In this document: piece after piece, positions 15,839 through 24,602 of the stretch
How positions within the stretch are numbered: position 1 is the stretch's first letter
Layout: the number at the start of each line of letters is the position of its first letter
Origin: an uncultured Lachnospiraceae bacterium
GTDB lineage: Bacteria; Bacillota; Clostridia; Lachnospirales; Lachnospiraceae
DNA length: 38,917 nucleotides
NCBI GenBank assembly: GCA_949740725.1
Contig: CATJIO010000120.1
Coordinates: 1 to 38,917 of the forward strand
Direction of reading: 5' to 3'
Notes under the pieces: model-generated
Told to the model about the DNA's origin: nothing
Seen by the model: the letters and a program-made list of their open reading frames with translations, nothing else
Databases searched by the model: none
Position numbers and translations under genes: made by a program

Positions 15839-16351
15839 TTATAGCACCAGAGAAGGAGCGGAGTATACCCTTGCTCCCAGCTCATTGTCCAGCATGTACA
15901 GGGCTCTTGGGTCGGATCCGAAGAGGTCAAACTTCTTAATCAGCCCCTCTGCATTGGCCTCTTCCTCGCCTTGTTCTTTTACGAACCAGTCTAAGAACTG
16001 CATGGTGCGGAAATCCTTCACGCTGTTGGCGGCGTCGTAGATGGTGTGGATCAGCCCGGTGACAAACTGCTCGTGCTCAAAACCAGCATGGAGGGGATCG
16101 GCGAAGCCCTTCAACTCCTTGTCCGGCTTATCGATGGCGTCCAGGGTTACCTTACAGCCATTATTCTGCAGATATTGCATAAACAACATAGCATGATCCC
16201 GCTCTTCCTGGGCCTGGATCTTGTACCAGTTCGCAAAGCCCTCTAACCCCTCATCCATGTAATAGTTGGAAAAATCAAGGTATAAATATGCGGAGTAAAG
16301 CTCCTTATTTACCTGAGTGTTCAACAGATGGGCTACTTTTGTATCTAACAT
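15839..16351 (-). CDS. ftnA: Non-heme ferritin
   Basis: A 170-residue four-helix-bundle ferritin for iron storage. Helix A has the NKELYSAYLYLDFSNYY motif with the first ferroxidase glutamate; helix B has the paired AQEERDHAMLF residues; helix C includes HEQFVTGLIH and helix D has WFVKEQGEEEANAEGLI. It oxidises ferrous iron and stores it inside a 24-subunit shell. The ATG at 16351 follows AGGAGG; an upstream in-frame start at 16378 lacks a ribosome site. A TTGAAA-N16-TATAAT promoter lies at 16391-16418. It is transcribed alone. Confidence 0.95.
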   Translation of the reverse strand: MLDTKVAHLLNTQVNKELYSAYLYLDFSNYYMDEGLEGFANWYKIQAQEERDHAMLFMQYLQNNGCKVTLDAIDKPDKELKGFADPLHAGFEHEQFVTGLIHTIYDAANSVKDFRTMQFLDWFVKEQGEEEANAEGLIKKFDLFGSDPRALYMLDNELGARVYSAPSLVL

Positions 16352-16390
16352 AATCTTATCCTCCTGTGACCGCTTCATTCATATGTTTCC

Positions 16391-16418
16391 ATTATACTCC
16401 CAATAATGACAATTTCAA
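16391..16418 (-). promoter_or_regulatory. Predicted promoter of the ferritin gene
   Basis: On the minus strand TTGAAA (16418-16413) and TATAAT (16396-16391) are 16 bases apart. The remainder of the 16379-16740 gap holds the opposite promoter at 16616-16644 and no gene. Confidence 0.7.
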
Positions 16419-16615
16419 GTGGATTTTAGATGAAAGGACAAAATGTTTCAATTATAGGCTACATTAGTATAGAAAAACAATAAAGAAATGATTTCGTGAT
16501 AAGATTTCCGGTCCCTTATCTTCAGAAAGACAAGCGACAGAACGCGGCGGTTTCTTGTCCATGGAATAGTTACATAAAATTATGTAGTTTACCGAATTGA
16601 AAAGCGAAAATATAG

Positions 16616-16644
16616 TTGCAAAATCTCTGAGCTCCATGTATAAT
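16616..16644 (+). promoter_or_regulatory. Predicted promoter of the diguanylate cyclase gene
   Basis: TTGCAA (16616-16621), 17-base spacer, TATAAT (16639-16644). It leaves an untranslated leader of about 90 bases in which I recognise no known riboswitch. Confidence 0.75.
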
Positions 16645-16740
16645 TTTGTCAGGTGTTTCTGCGGACGGCTGTCCAGATAAAGGCAGGATCAAATGAGTTT
16701 GTGGATCCTTGAGATCAACAAATAAACAAGGAGTGGGGAT

Positions 16741-17658
16741 ATGGAAAAGATTTTGGTTGTCGATGATAGCCTAGTTCAGGCCGCACAGTTAAAGTCGATT
16801 TTGGAGGATGATTATGAGATTTCCCTTGCGCATACAGCGGAGGAAGGACTTCGCCAGGCGAGCCTGGAGGACTATTCTCTGATTTTGCTGGATGTGGTAA
16901 TGCCGGGGATGGATGGATTTACACTGCTGAAAAAGCTGCAGGAGACGGTGATCACCCGAAGCATTCCTGTGATATTAATTACCAGCCTTTCCGATATACA
17001 GGATGAGCAGAAAGGGCTTACCTTAGGAGCCGTGGATTATATCACTAAACCATTTCACCCGTCAATTGTCAAGGCGAGGGTGAATACCCATATTAAGCTG
17101 TACCGATATCGGAAGCAGGCGGAGTACCAGTCCATGACCGACCAGCTGACAGGCGTCGCAAACCGGCGGCAGCACGATATTTACAGCATTGTCAAGTGGA
17201 ATGAGGCCACCCGGCTGAAGGTTCCCTTTTCCATCTGCATGTTTGATATTGATCATTTTAAGTCCTTCAATGACTCATTTGGCCATCCGGCGGGAGATAA
17301 GGTGATTACTAGTGTAGCGCGGGTCATAGCGGCACACTTGAACCGAAGTACAGACTTTTTTGCCCGTTATGGAGGAGAGGAGTTTGTGGCATTCTTTCTG
17401 GGGGAGGCAGCGGATCGCGCGTTTGCCTATCTGCAGAAAATCCGCCAGGCAGTAGAAGATTTACATATTCCTCATAATCCGTCTACAGCGAAATGGGTGA
17501 CAGTCAGCATCGGAGGAGTTACTGTCATTCCCCAGAGAAAGGACTCCTATGAGGTCTATTTGAAAATAGCAGACACGATGCTGTATGACGCGAAAGGTAA
17601 CGGGCGGAATCGTGTAGTATGGGTGAATGAAAAGATGCAGCAGTGGCACGAAAAGTAA
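16741..17658 (+). CDS. Response regulator with GGDEF domain (diguanylate cyclase)
   Basis: A 305-residue protein with an N-terminal receiver domain (residues 1-120) and a C-terminal GGDEF domain (about 130-300). The receiver has the acidic pocket D8/D9, phosphate-accepting D51 in LILLDVVMPGMDGF and K103 in YITKPF. The GGDEF active site is intact (RYGGEEF, GGEEF at 211-215), with an RxxD inhibitory site (R202-D205) five residues before it, so product inhibition by c-di-GMP is expected. It would make c-di-GMP from GTP when phosphorylated. No histidine kinase is adjacent, so the partner must be elsewhere. The start follows AAGGAG. It is probably monocistronic, with a hairpin at 17680-17714. Confidence 0.95.
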   Translation: MEKILVVDDSLVQAAQLKSILEDDYEISLAHTAEEGLRQASLEDYSLILLDVVMPGMDGFTLLKKLQETVITRSIPVILITSLSDIQDEQKGLTLGAVDYITKPFHPSIVKARVNTHIKLYRYRKQAEYQSMTDQLTGVANRRQHDIYSIVKWNEATRLKVPFSICMFDIDHFKSFNDSFGHPAGDKVITSVARVIAAHLNRSTDFFARYGGEEFVAFFLGEAADRAFAYLQKIRQAVEDLHIPHNPSTAKWVTVSIGGVTVIPQRKDSYEVYLKIADTMLYDAKGNGRNRVVWVNEKMQQWHEK

Positions 17659-17679
17659 ACCGTGCCCTTTTCTATGTTT

Positions 17680-17725
17680 TGCCTGTTGTGCTCGATAATT
17701 GGGCACAATAGGCATTTGATTTTTG
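17680..17725 (+). terminator. Terminator after the diguanylate cyclase gene
   Basis: TGCCTGTTGTGC (17680-17691) pairs with GCACAATAGGCA (17703-17714), one G-U pair, followed by T-rich sequence. Confidence 0.65.
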
Positions 17726-17760
17726 AAAACACTTTTGTAAAGTGGAGAGGCTAGAGCGCA

Positions 17761-19125
17761 TTGGAAAACAAAAATAAAGAAATCTTTGAATCTGTTCCCA
17801 TCCCCAGGGCCCTGGCCACCCTGGCGATCCCTACGATTATTGGCCAGCTGGTGGTGCTGATCTACAGCCTGGCGGACACTTTTTACATTGGGAGGACCAA
17901 TAATCCGCTGATGGTGGCAGGGGCTTCCCTGATCCTGCCAGTGTACAATATCTGTATCTCCATCGCAGGCCTGGCGGGAGTGGGCGGGGGAACACTGATC
18001 TCTCGTCTTTTAGGCGCAGGGAAGGAGCGTGAGGCTAGGAAGGTTTCCTCTTTCAGCTTTTATCTGTCTATGGGGCTGTCTCTGTGTTTTTCCGCCGGGA
18101 TGGCTTTGTTTATGCACCCGCTTCTGGGCGCATTGGGAGCCAGTGGGGAAACTTATGCCTATGCCAGGCAGTACGCGTTTTGCGTGATCGTCCTGGGCGC
18201 GCTGCCCACTGTGCTGTCCATCACCCTGTCCAACCTTCTCCGGTCGGTGAGCTGTGCAAAGCAGGCAGGCTTTGGCGTGTCCATGGGGGGCGTGATTAAT
18301 ATCTTCCTGGATCCACTGTTTATGTTTGTCCTGTTTCCGGCGGGGATGGAGACTGCAGCGGCAGGGATTGCCACCATGTGCTCCAATATCCTTGTGTGTG
18401 TCTATTATCTGGCTGTTTTCCGTCGGATGGGTGGACAGAGGCTCCTGAGCCTGTCTCCGATGGCTGGAGTACCGGAGAAGAAGGAGATACGCGCCATTTT
18501 TTCTGTGGGGATTCCGGCGGCCCTGGCTACGTTGCTATTTGACCTAGCATATGTGGTGATCGATAAGTTGGCCGCCAGTTATGGGGACATTCCCTTGGCT
18601 GCGGTGGGAATCGTGCTAAAGGCGGAGCGTCTGCCACTGAATGTGGGCATCGGATTGTGCCAGGGGATGATGCCTATCGCCGCCTATAATTATTCCTCTG
18701 GAAATTATCAGAGAATGAAGCAGGTGGTCAGCTTTTCCCGGTTGGTGGGACTGGTAATCGGCGCGGCCAGCATTGTGATGTATGAGCTATTCGCAGTACA
18801 GATCCTTCAGTTCTTTATCCAGGATCCGGAGACAGTGGGGATCGGGGCTGATTTTTTGCGGATCCGGTGCCTGGCTACGCCCTTTATGTTTATGTGCTTC
18901 CACCTGGTTAATTTGTTCCAGGCAGTGGGAAAGGGGAGCAGCGCGCTGTTTCTGGCAGTTGTGCGCTGGGCCGTGTTTAATATCCCAATTTTGTTTTTGT
19001 TTAATCAGGTGTTCGGGATGTATGGGATTGTGTGCACTCAGATCGTGGCGGATATCTGTACGGTTATGGTGTCCTTTTATGTGTATCGCCAGTTTGTGAA
19101 AACCTGCCGGGATTTTTGCACTTAA
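17761..19125 (+). CDS. MATE family efflux transporter
   Basis: A 454-residue membrane exporter with 12 predicted helices. Family features include LATLAIPTIIGQLVVLIYSLADTFYIG, the GVGGGTLISRLLGAGKEREA loop and, in the second half, GIGLCQGMMPIAAYNYSSGN. The start is a TTG at 17761 (MENKNKEIF) with GGAGAGG 10 bases upstream; no better ATG is present before the first helix. It is the first of two MATE genes separated by 17 bases, so the two are cotranscribed. No regulator is adjacent and the substrate is unknown. Confidence 0.9.
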   Translation: MENKNKEIFESVPIPRALATLAIPTIIGQLVVLIYSLADTFYIGRTNNPLMVAGASLILPVYNICISIAGLAGVGGGTLISRLLGAGKEREARKVSSFSFYLSMGLSLCFSAGMALFMHPLLGALGASGETYAYARQYAFCVIVLGALPTVLSITLSNLLRSVSCAKQAGFGVSMGGVINIFLDPLFMFVLFPAGMETAAAGIATMCSNILVCVYYLAVFRRMGGQRLLSLSPMAGVPEKKEIRAIFSVGIPAALATLLFDLAYVVIDKLAASYGDIPLAAVGIVLKAERLPLNVGIGLCQGMMPIAAYNYSSGNYQRMKQVVSFSRLVGLVIGAASIVMYELFAVQILQFFIQDPETVGIGADFLRIRCLATPFMFMCFHLVNLFQAVGKGSSALFLAVVRWAVFNIPILFLFNQVFGMYGIVCTQIVADICTVMVSFYVYRQFVKTCRDFCT

Positions 19126-19142
19126 AATTAAGGAAAGAAGAC

Positions 19143-20522
19143 ATGGAGATGAATGGAACAGCAACTAAACCAACCACCTTTTATCGGGACATGTTCCGCC
19201 TGGCATTTCCCATTGTGATACAAAATCTCATTACCACGGCGGTGAGCTCTGCCGATGTGATTATGCTGGGCTGGGTGAGCCAGACCGCGCTTTCTGCAGG
19301 CTCTCTGGCCAGTCAGATCATGTTTATCCTGAATTTGGTGTATGCTGGCATTTCCTCTGGCATTGGCATGCTGGCCGCTCAGTACTGGGGGAAAAAGGAT
19401 ACCCGCACCATCGAGGAGATCATGGGGATAGGCATGCGGCTATCTATTCCAGTATCCCTCCTCTTTTTTATCCTGGCCTGCTTTTTCCCAAGGCTTGTGA
19501 TGATGATCTTCACCTCAGAGAGGGAGCTGATTGAGGCTGGGCTGCCCTATTTGCGGATTGTGGGGATTTCCTACTTGTTTATGAGTATTTCCCAAGTATA
19601 CCTGTGTACAATGCGGTCCATCGAGCGGGTGGTGTTTGCCACCTTTACCAATGCCCTGGCATTAGGCCTAAATATTGTTCTGAATGCGGTGTTGATCTTG
19701 GGCTTGCTCGGATTTCCTAAAATGGGGATTATGGGAGTTGCCCTGGCCACCACCATTGCCAGAGGCGTGGAGTTGCTCCTCTGCCTGGGGGATGCCTGCC
19801 GCTTCCCGGTGATTTGTTTCCGTCCTGGCCTACTTTTCCAGAAAAACAGAGTCCTTTTCCAGGATTTTATGAAGTATTCTCTCCCGGCTTTTGGGAATGA
19901 GGTGTCCTGGGGACTGGCCTTTTCCATGTATTCGGTGATTATGGGGCATTTAGGGAGCGATATGGTAGCGGCGAACGCGGTGGTTGTTGTGGCAAGGAAT
20001 CTGGGCACAGTGATCTGCTTCGGACTGGCGAACGCAGGCGCGATTATCCTGGGCAAGGCCATCGGCGGGGGTGAAATGGAAACGGTGAAGGAGGATGCCT
20101 CCCGATTCTGCCGGCTCACCTTCCTCAGCGGGATTGCCGGAGGGATTTTGATCTTTTTCCTTCGGCCGGTGTTTATGAATATGGCGGATTTAACGGAGAC
20201 AGCCCAGAGGTATTTAAGTGGGATGCTGTTTATCAATATGTACTACGTGCTTGGGCAGGCGATGAACACCACGGTGATCTGCGGAATCTTCCGATCCGGG
20301 GGCGACTCACGCTGGGGATTTATCTGCGATATTGTAGATATGTGGCTGTTTTCTGTCCCACTGGGATTTTTCAGCGCTTTTGTGCTGGAACTGCCGCCCC
20401 TGACTGTATATTTTCTGATCTGTCTGGATGAATTTGTGAAAATGCCGTTTATTTATCGGCATTATAAAAGCATGAAGTGGCTAAAGAATATTACCAGGGA
20501 ATTTTGCCGTGAAGAAATGTGA
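19143..20522 (+). CDS. MATE family efflux transporter
   Basis: A 459-residue MATE exporter. The N-terminus reads FYRDMFRLAFPIVIQNLITTAVSSADVIMLGWVS, and the loop GISSGIGMLAAQYWGKKDTRT and the mirrored GLANAGAIILGKAIGGGE mark the two halves. It is clearly divergent from the preceding MATE protein (different loop motifs), so this is not a recent duplication. ATG 19143 follows AAGGAAAG; a second ATG at 19149 is also possible, and the longer in-frame start inside the upstream gene is rejected. Substrate unknown. Confidence 0.9.
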   Translation: MEMNGTATKPTTFYRDMFRLAFPIVIQNLITTAVSSADVIMLGWVSQTALSAGSLASQIMFILNLVYAGISSGIGMLAAQYWGKKDTRTIEEIMGIGMRLSIPVSLLFFILACFFPRLVMMIFTSERELIEAGLPYLRIVGISYLFMSISQVYLCTMRSIERVVFATFTNALALGLNIVLNAVLILGLLGFPKMGIMGVALATTIARGVELLLCLGDACRFPVICFRPGLLFQKNRVLFQDFMKYSLPAFGNEVSWGLAFSMYSVIMGHLGSDMVAANAVVVVARNLGTVICFGLANAGAIILGKAIGGGEMETVKEDASRFCRLTFLSGIAGGILIFFLRPVFMNMADLTETAQRYLSGMLFINMYYVLGQAMNTTVICGIFRSGGDSRWGFICDIVDMWLFSVPLGFFSAFVLELPPLTVYFLICLDEFVKMPFIYRHYKSMKWLKNITREFCREEM

Positions 20523-20538
20523 TGCAACCAGGAGAAAG

Positions 20539-20579
20539 AAAAGGCCCCTTACAGCAAGTCAGCTGTGAAGGGCCTTTTT
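20539..20579. terminator. Bidirectional terminator between MATE operon and chemoreceptor
   Basis: A GC-rich stem around AAGGCCC...GGGCCTT, with flanking A run on the left and T run on the right, gives a terminator on both strands between the convergent genes. Confidence 0.8.
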
Positions 20580-20610
20580 AAGGTTCAGATGGTATCCGGA
20601 CAGCTCAGGG

Positions 20611-20697
20611 TTAATCTCTGGCCAGGGTGAAGCGATCCACCAGCTGCTTTAAGCCGGATGCCTCGGCGGACAGCTCTTCGCTGTCAGCGGCGCTTTC
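20611..20697 (-). pseudogene. Untranslated in-frame remainder of the chemoreceptor C-terminus
   Basis: Downstream of the TAG the reading frame stays open for 28 codons and still encodes a recognisable MCP tail (SEELSAEASGLKQLVDRFTL). It ends at TAA 20613-20611, right before the terminator. Preservation of the frame and sequence suggests the stop is recent. Confidence 0.85.
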
Positions 20698-22584
20698 CTA
20701 GGCGGTGGCGCTGTTGGTCTGCACTACTGAAGAGATCTGATCAATGCCTTCAGTAACCTGGGCAATGGCTGAGGTCTGATTCTCCACAGCCTCCACCACG
20801 ATATTCATCTGTGAGGTCACATGGCCGGCCAGAACGCTGGTCTGCTCCAGGGATTCCGTGACGTTATTCACCGCTGTATTGCCCTCGTTGACTGAGGTGA
20901 TGGAGCTCTCGATCAACTCCTTGGTGGCCTTGGCCGCCTGATCGGATTTGGAGGCGAGATTGCGCACCTCGTCGGCAACGACGGCGAAGCCTTTGCCGGA
21001 GGAGCCTGCCCGGGCGGCCTCTACCGCGGCGTTAAGAGCCAGGATATTGGTCTGGAAGGCAATGCTTTCAATGGTGGCAATGATCTTGGAAATCTGTTCA
21101 GAGGAGCTGGAAATCCTTTCCATAGCAGCGTTCAGTTCCTTGACGTACTCTACGCTGGTGCCAAGCTGGGCGCCAGCCTTCTCAACATAATGACCGGCCT
21201 CCTCTGCAGCAGAGGCAGTAGTCTTGGCGCTGGTTGAGATATCGTTGATGGTGGCGGCCAGCTCCTCTACCGCGCTGGCTTGCTGGATGGCGCCCTGGCT
21301 TAGGGTCTGGGCGCCGGTAGAAACCTGGCCGCTGGCAGAGGAAACCTGGCCGGCGGCACCGTCGATCTGGCGCATGGTATTGCTCAGCTCCACTTTCAGC
21401 GTGCGCATGGACAGCAGAATATTTTGGAAATCACCTACATAGGCTTCCCGATGGGCAGACTGAATATCGAAATTTTGGTTTGCCATCTCAGTCAGCAGGT
21501 AATTAATATCGTGAATAATGGTATTTAACCCAGTCACCATCTCTGCGGTGGAACGGGTCAGCTCTGCGGTCTCATCCTGGCCTTTCGCCTGGGGAACCGG
21601 AGAGGTTAAATCACCTTCAACTAAAAGCTTCATCCGCCGAGCGCAAGCAGACATAGGGGCGCTGATATTTCCAGACAGTTTCAGGGCAACCACAATGGAG
21701 GCCAGAATAGAGGCAAGGATTACTACAATATTGATGATGATACCGAAGTATGTATCCGCCAGATACTCTGATTTCAGGGAGGTAACGGCCACGCTCCAGC
21801 CATCTGTACCCATTACCGGGGCGTAGGCGGAGAAACGGATGCCGTCTGAGCTATGAAAGCTGCCAAATCCATTTTTGCCCTGCCGCATTTCCTGGTGGAG
21901 AGCCGCTAGCTCCTTTAACGAGGAATCGCTTTGGGCCTCCTGTTCAATATTTTGGGTGGTGATGGTTTCCAGGGTAACATCTGCGATAGTATCACCGGAG
22001 CGATTGATCATGTAGGCACGGCTGCTCTGGCTGATCTGGATGGAAGATACAATGTCATTTAAGAAGGTCTCCGGCGGTACGAAATAAACCACGCCGACAA
22101 CAGAACCGCCATGGGATCCGTTTTCGTAAAGGGGGGCGGCTACCATGATGGAGAGCTCGCCGGTAATCTTGCTGATCAGCGGTTCAGAGACATAGACCTT
22201 TCCCGCCATAGCCTGTTTGACATATTCCCGGTCAGAATAATCTTTCCCATCAAAGATGCTAAAGCCGTCGGCTCCGATAATATTTCCCCTCTGGAAGCCG
22301 TGCATTTTCACACGCTCATCGATGATGGCCTGCTTCTCAGCTTGGGATACAGTTGGGTCAGACAGTTGGGAAATGTAGCCAGTGTCCATTGCCACATTCT
22401 GATAAGCAATCAGCTCTTGCTCGACGCGTTCAGCCGCCAGGACAGCAGTCTCACTCATCATCTGTTCCACTGTGGAGATGGTGCTTCGGTAGCTTAGGAC
22501 AATACTGGAGGCACCTACTGCGAATAGAGCGATCAAGACGGTTGCCATCAGGCAGATAGTAATTTTTTTGCGTATACTTTTCAT
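20698..22584 (-). CDS. Methyl-accepting chemotaxis protein, C-terminus cut by a TAG codon
   Basis: A 628-residue chemoreceptor: first transmembrane segment near residues 8-30, an extracellular Cache-type sensor domain (about 35-270), second transmembrane segment ([21 protein letters not shown]), HAMP domain, then the signalling coiled coil with the conserved tip [20 protein letters not shown] and [15 protein letters not shown]. Reading stops at a TAG (20700-20698) after VVQTNSATA, but the same frame continues for another 28 normal codons (ESAADSEELSAEASG..., ending FTLARD) to TAA at 20611. The usual sequence here is ATAEESAA, so GAG has become TAG. The lost tail includes the second methylation helix end. 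ATG 22584 follows AGGAGG. Ligand unknown; whether the shortened receptor works is uncertain. Confidence 0.92.
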   Translation of the reverse strand: MKSIRKKITICLMATVLIALFAVGASSIVLSYRSTISTVEQMMSETAVLAAERVEQELIAYQNVAMDTGYISQLSDPTVSQAEKQAIIDERVKMHGFQRGNIIGADGFSIFDGKDYSDREYVKQAMAGKVYVSEPLISKITGELSIMVAAPLYENGSHGGSVVGVVYFVPPETFLNDIVSSIQISQSSRAYMINRSGDTIADVTLETITTQNIEQEAQSDSSLKELAALHQEMRQGKNGFGSFHSSDGIRFSAYAPVMGTDGWSVAVTSLKSEYLADTYFGIIINIVVILASILASIVVALKLSGNISAPMSACARRMKLLVEGDLTSPVPQAKGQDETAELTRSTAEMVTGLNTIIHDINYLLTEMANQNFDIQSAHREAYVGDFQNILLSMRTLKVELSNTMRQIDGAAGQVSSASGQVSTGAQTLSQGAIQQASAVEELAATINDISTSAKTTASAAEEAGHYVEKAGAQLGTSVEYVKELNAAMERISSSSEQISKIIATIESIAFQTNILALNAAVEAARAGSSGKGFAVVADEVRNLASKSDQAAKATKELIESSITSVNEGNTAVNNVTESLEQTSVLAGHVTSQMNIVVEAVENQTSAIAQVTEGIDQISSVVQTNSATA

Positions 22585-22688
22585 CTCTTTCCTCCTGGGT
22601 TCCACAGAGTACTCCCAGAACCTCTTTGTGCCAGGATTTGTGAAGAGATTCTGAGAGCGCCTTGTAATGGAATATAATCTTAATTTCT

Positions 22689-22718
22689 ATTCTATCATAA
22701 ACTAGGTATAAATGTCTA
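22689..22718 (-). promoter_or_regulatory. Predicted promoter of the chemoreceptor
   Basis: On the minus strand TAGACA (22718-22713) and TAGAAT (22694-22689) are 18 bases apart. The 22585-22908 gap holds this and the opposite promoter at 22795-22823; no gene is seen there. Confidence 0.5.
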
Positions 22719-22794
22719 TTCTAAATCGAAAGATCTGGCCCGGATTTGTTGCGGCTTAGGGGCGGAATATTCTGCCTGGCTGTTCACACAAATG

Positions 22795-22823
22795 TTGATT
22801 TTCGGTAAAACCCCAGGTATAAT
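22795..22823 (+). promoter_or_regulatory. Predicted promoter of the unknown gene at 22909
   Basis: TTGATT (22795-22800), 17-base spacer, TATAAT (22818-22823). Confidence 0.7.
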
Positions 22824-22908
22824 GAAAACGGACAATCCGGCCGGCCTTGAGTGTGGAACGTTCCAGAAAGGCGGTCTGAGAGGGAAACAGGAAAGGGAGG
22901 GAACATTT

Positions 22909-23391
22909 ATGGGATTATTTTCAAGAAAGCCGAAAATTGACATGGAGGAGGCAAAGAAGAATAAGGTTAAAATGCGCCAGCTTTTTAATCAGGCAATTCC
23001 AGACGGAGACACTTATCAGATCTTATATGCCAGCACAGGTTCCACCTGGACAGAGAGCGGGATACTGTCTGACACACAGGTTTACCAGTTTATCAGCCTT
23101 GTCTTCGGATACCGGGAAAGTGATTTCCGGATCGTGGCAGTTCCGGTTAATATCCAGCTAACAGAGTCTTTCGAGCCCCTTGCCATCGAGATTACCGAGG
23201 TAAAGAAGGTAAAATACCGGAAGAAGGATAACTATCTGGATATGGATTTTTCGGAGAGAGGGCGCAAATCCATGTATTTTGGTTTTGACGACATTGAAAA
23301 GAATTCTAAAAGCTTTGTGGATAATGTTTGCCAGCCAGAGGAGCGGCAGCTGCTGATTTCTTTTATAGAAAAGTACCAGGCAAGGCTGTAG
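22909..23391 (+). CDS. Protein of unknown function
   Basis: A 160-residue soluble, charged protein that I do not recognise. It begins MGLFSRKPKIDMEEAKK, has a mixed alpha/beta core (DTYQILYASTGSTWTESGILSDTQVYQF, FRIVAVPVNIQLTESFEPLAIEI) and ends in a helix rich in charged residues. No signal peptide, membrane helix or catalytic motif is visible. ATG 22909 is chosen because AAAGGGAGG lies 7 bases upstream; a longer in-frame start at 22792 would lie over the promoter. A second unknown gene follows 30 bases downstream, probably in the same transcript. It diverges from a chemoreceptor gene. Confidence 0.7.
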   Translation: MGLFSRKPKIDMEEAKKNKVKMRQLFNQAIPDGDTYQILYASTGSTWTESGILSDTQVYQFISLVFGYRESDFRIVAVPVNIQLTESFEPLAIEITEVKKVKYRKKDNYLDMDFSERGRKSMYFGFDDIEKNSKSFVDNVCQPEERQLLISFIEKYQARL

Positions 23392-23421
23392 CAGCAGGCT
23401 GGGAAAGGGGCTCAAGGAATC

Positions 23422-23811
23422 ATGGATGGAAAAAGGGAGAAGAAACTCTCCAGCCAGGTACTGTTCGAGGCGACGGCTTGCCCTGTTCCCAGGAATATCC
23501 GGACTCAGGAAATTGATCGGACGGCAGAGGATTGGGAGATGGTGGAGGATTGCATTCTGGACATGCTGGATGACGAAGATGAATTTGTCACCCTGACTGT
23601 GGGGGAGGCGCTGCATCGGATTCGCTATGTACAGGCCTGCCAATTCCCGGAGGGGATTACGGTTCAGTTAGGGATTGAAGAAGGAGGACATACACGTCTG
23701 GTTGAGAAAACGTGTACAGAGAAGGAGTGCCTGGAAATCTTCCGGGAGTTTTACGATACTGCCTCAGTGCAGAATGTGGAAGCCTATACACCAGTGGAGT
23801 TTTTTGTTTAG
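23422..23811 (+). CDS. Protein of unknown function
   Basis: A 129-residue acidic soluble protein without recognised domains. It has a run of acidic residues in the middle (DCILDMLDDEDEFVTLTVGEA), followed by HRIRYVQACQFPEGITVQLGIEEGG, and ends in aromatic/hydrophobic residues (VEFFV). No signal peptide or membrane segment. The start has a purine-rich GGAAAGGGG about 12 bases upstream. It is probably cotranscribed with the unknown gene at 22909 and is followed by a hairpin at 23837-23882. Confidence 0.65.
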   Translation: MDGKREKKLSSQVLFEATACPVPRNIRTQEIDRTAEDWEMVEDCILDMLDDEDEFVTLTVGEALHRIRYVQACQFPEGITVQLGIEEGGHTRLVEKTCTEKECLEIFREFYDTASVQNVEAYTPVEFFV

Positions 23812-23836
23812 CAGATAAAGAAGAACATATCAATCA

Positions 23837-23887
23837 GGGAAAAGCGGGGTCAGTGCATAGGTATTAGGATGCTGCGTTTCCCTTTTT
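23837..23887 (+). terminator. Probable terminator after the unknown gene pair
   Basis: GGGAAAAGC (23837-23845) pairs with GCGTTTCCC (23874-23882, one mismatch), followed by five T. The loop is long, so confidence is moderate. Confidence 0.5.
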
Positions 23888-24169
23888 GTATTTGATTATA
23901 TGTAATATTCGGTTATTTTTAGAAATTATCAAGTTTAAATTGACACTTCCGGGAGAATTCCCTTCCCGCACTGGAAAAGGAATTAACAAGGGAGGATTAT
24001 TCACCTTCTGCGGTTGAACATTTTCTGACGGTTTGCGCTGGACGGCTGATGGACACACCTTGACAGAGGATATGGCAATCACTGGAGAGAAGATGAGCGA
24101 GTAATCAGCAATACCTATGGCGGAGAGAAATTTGGCCAAGGGGTAGTATTTTACTTAATCCTGTTGGAA
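23888..24169. other. Gene-free, probably degenerate stretch
   Basis: No convincing gene in either strand. Short open pieces on the plus strand are interrupted by stops, and a 91-codon minus-strand frame has no ribosome site or recognisable family. It leads into a receiver-domain fragment, so this may be debris of the same former gene or of an excised element. Confidence 0.4.
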
Positions 24170-24446
24170 AGCTGATGGGAATCAAATCGGACAAGCTGGA
24201 TATTATGCTGCTGAATGCGGTACGATATACGGCATGCCAGTTTGCGATGGAAGCCATGTGTTGGAAATGCTTCGCTTAGAGAAAGAATTTGCGGATATCC
24301 CGGTCATTTTCCTGACAAGCAGGGATGATCAGAAGAGCGTGAAAAAGGTGTTGTCCCTGAAGGCGGATGGATATCTGTTAAAATATTTAAAGCCCCTGGA
24401 CATTAAGAGACGAATTGACGATTATTTTCAGGCAAAAGAAGGATAA
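24170..24446 (+). pseudogene. Decayed response regulator receiver domain fragment
   Basis: From 24234 the frame reads MPVCDGSHVLEMLRLEKEF, then DIPVIFLTSRDD and SLKADGYLLKYLKPLDIKRRIDDYF, which are the second half of a CheY-like receiver: the MPxxDG after the phospho-acceptor, the LTS strand and the conserved K-P. The first half is missing. Upstream, in another frame, KLDIMLLN resembles the strand that should end in the phospho-acceptor aspartate, but it reads N and is out of frame with the rest. So the gene has lost its N-terminal half and the phosphorylation site. A short 70-codon product from ATG 24234 is possible but could not be a working receiver. Confidence 0.7.
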
Positions 24447-24453
24447 GATTAGG

Positions 24454-24488
24454 AAAAACAGGTCAATATAAGATTGGCCTGTTTTTTT
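24454..24488 (+). terminator. Terminator after the receiver fragment
   Basis: AAAAACAGGTCAAT (24454-24467) pairs with ATTGGCCTGTTTTT (24473-24486), one G-U pair, and ends in a T run. Confidence 0.85.
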
Positions 24489-24573
24489 ATTCAGAAAAAT
24501 CCTTGTCTGCCGAGGGTAAAGAAGGGGCTTAAGGATTTCATAAAAAGTTCACAAATAAAAACAAATCACAGGG

Positions 24574-24602
24574 TTGACAACAAAAAATAAGTGTGTTATA
24601 GT
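24574..24602 (+). promoter_or_regulatory. Promoter of hsp20
   Basis: TTGACA (24574-24579), 17-base spacer, TATAGT (24597-24602). No CIRCE (HrcA) element is seen. The leader holds a small hairpin CATTCC-TAAG-GGAATG near 24633-24648. Confidence 0.8.

Noticed and set aside
19571-20236. A 221-codon minus-strand frame
   Set aside because: It is antisense to the second tandem MATE gene and has no independent support.
20698-20700. TAG in the chemoreceptor as a pyrrolysine or recoded codon
   Set aside because: No pyrrolysine genes are visible and the codon replaces a common glutamate in a non-catalytic tail; a nonsense change is simpler.
23864-24139. A 91-codon minus-strand frame in the gap after the unknown gene pair
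   Set aside because: Low-complexity, no ribosome site, no family pattern, and it runs through the terminator at 23837-23887.
24080-24150. TYGGEKF-like stretch that resembles a GGDEF active site
   Set aside because: Only seven residues, surrounded by stops in that frame; too little to claim a diguanylate cyclase remnant.
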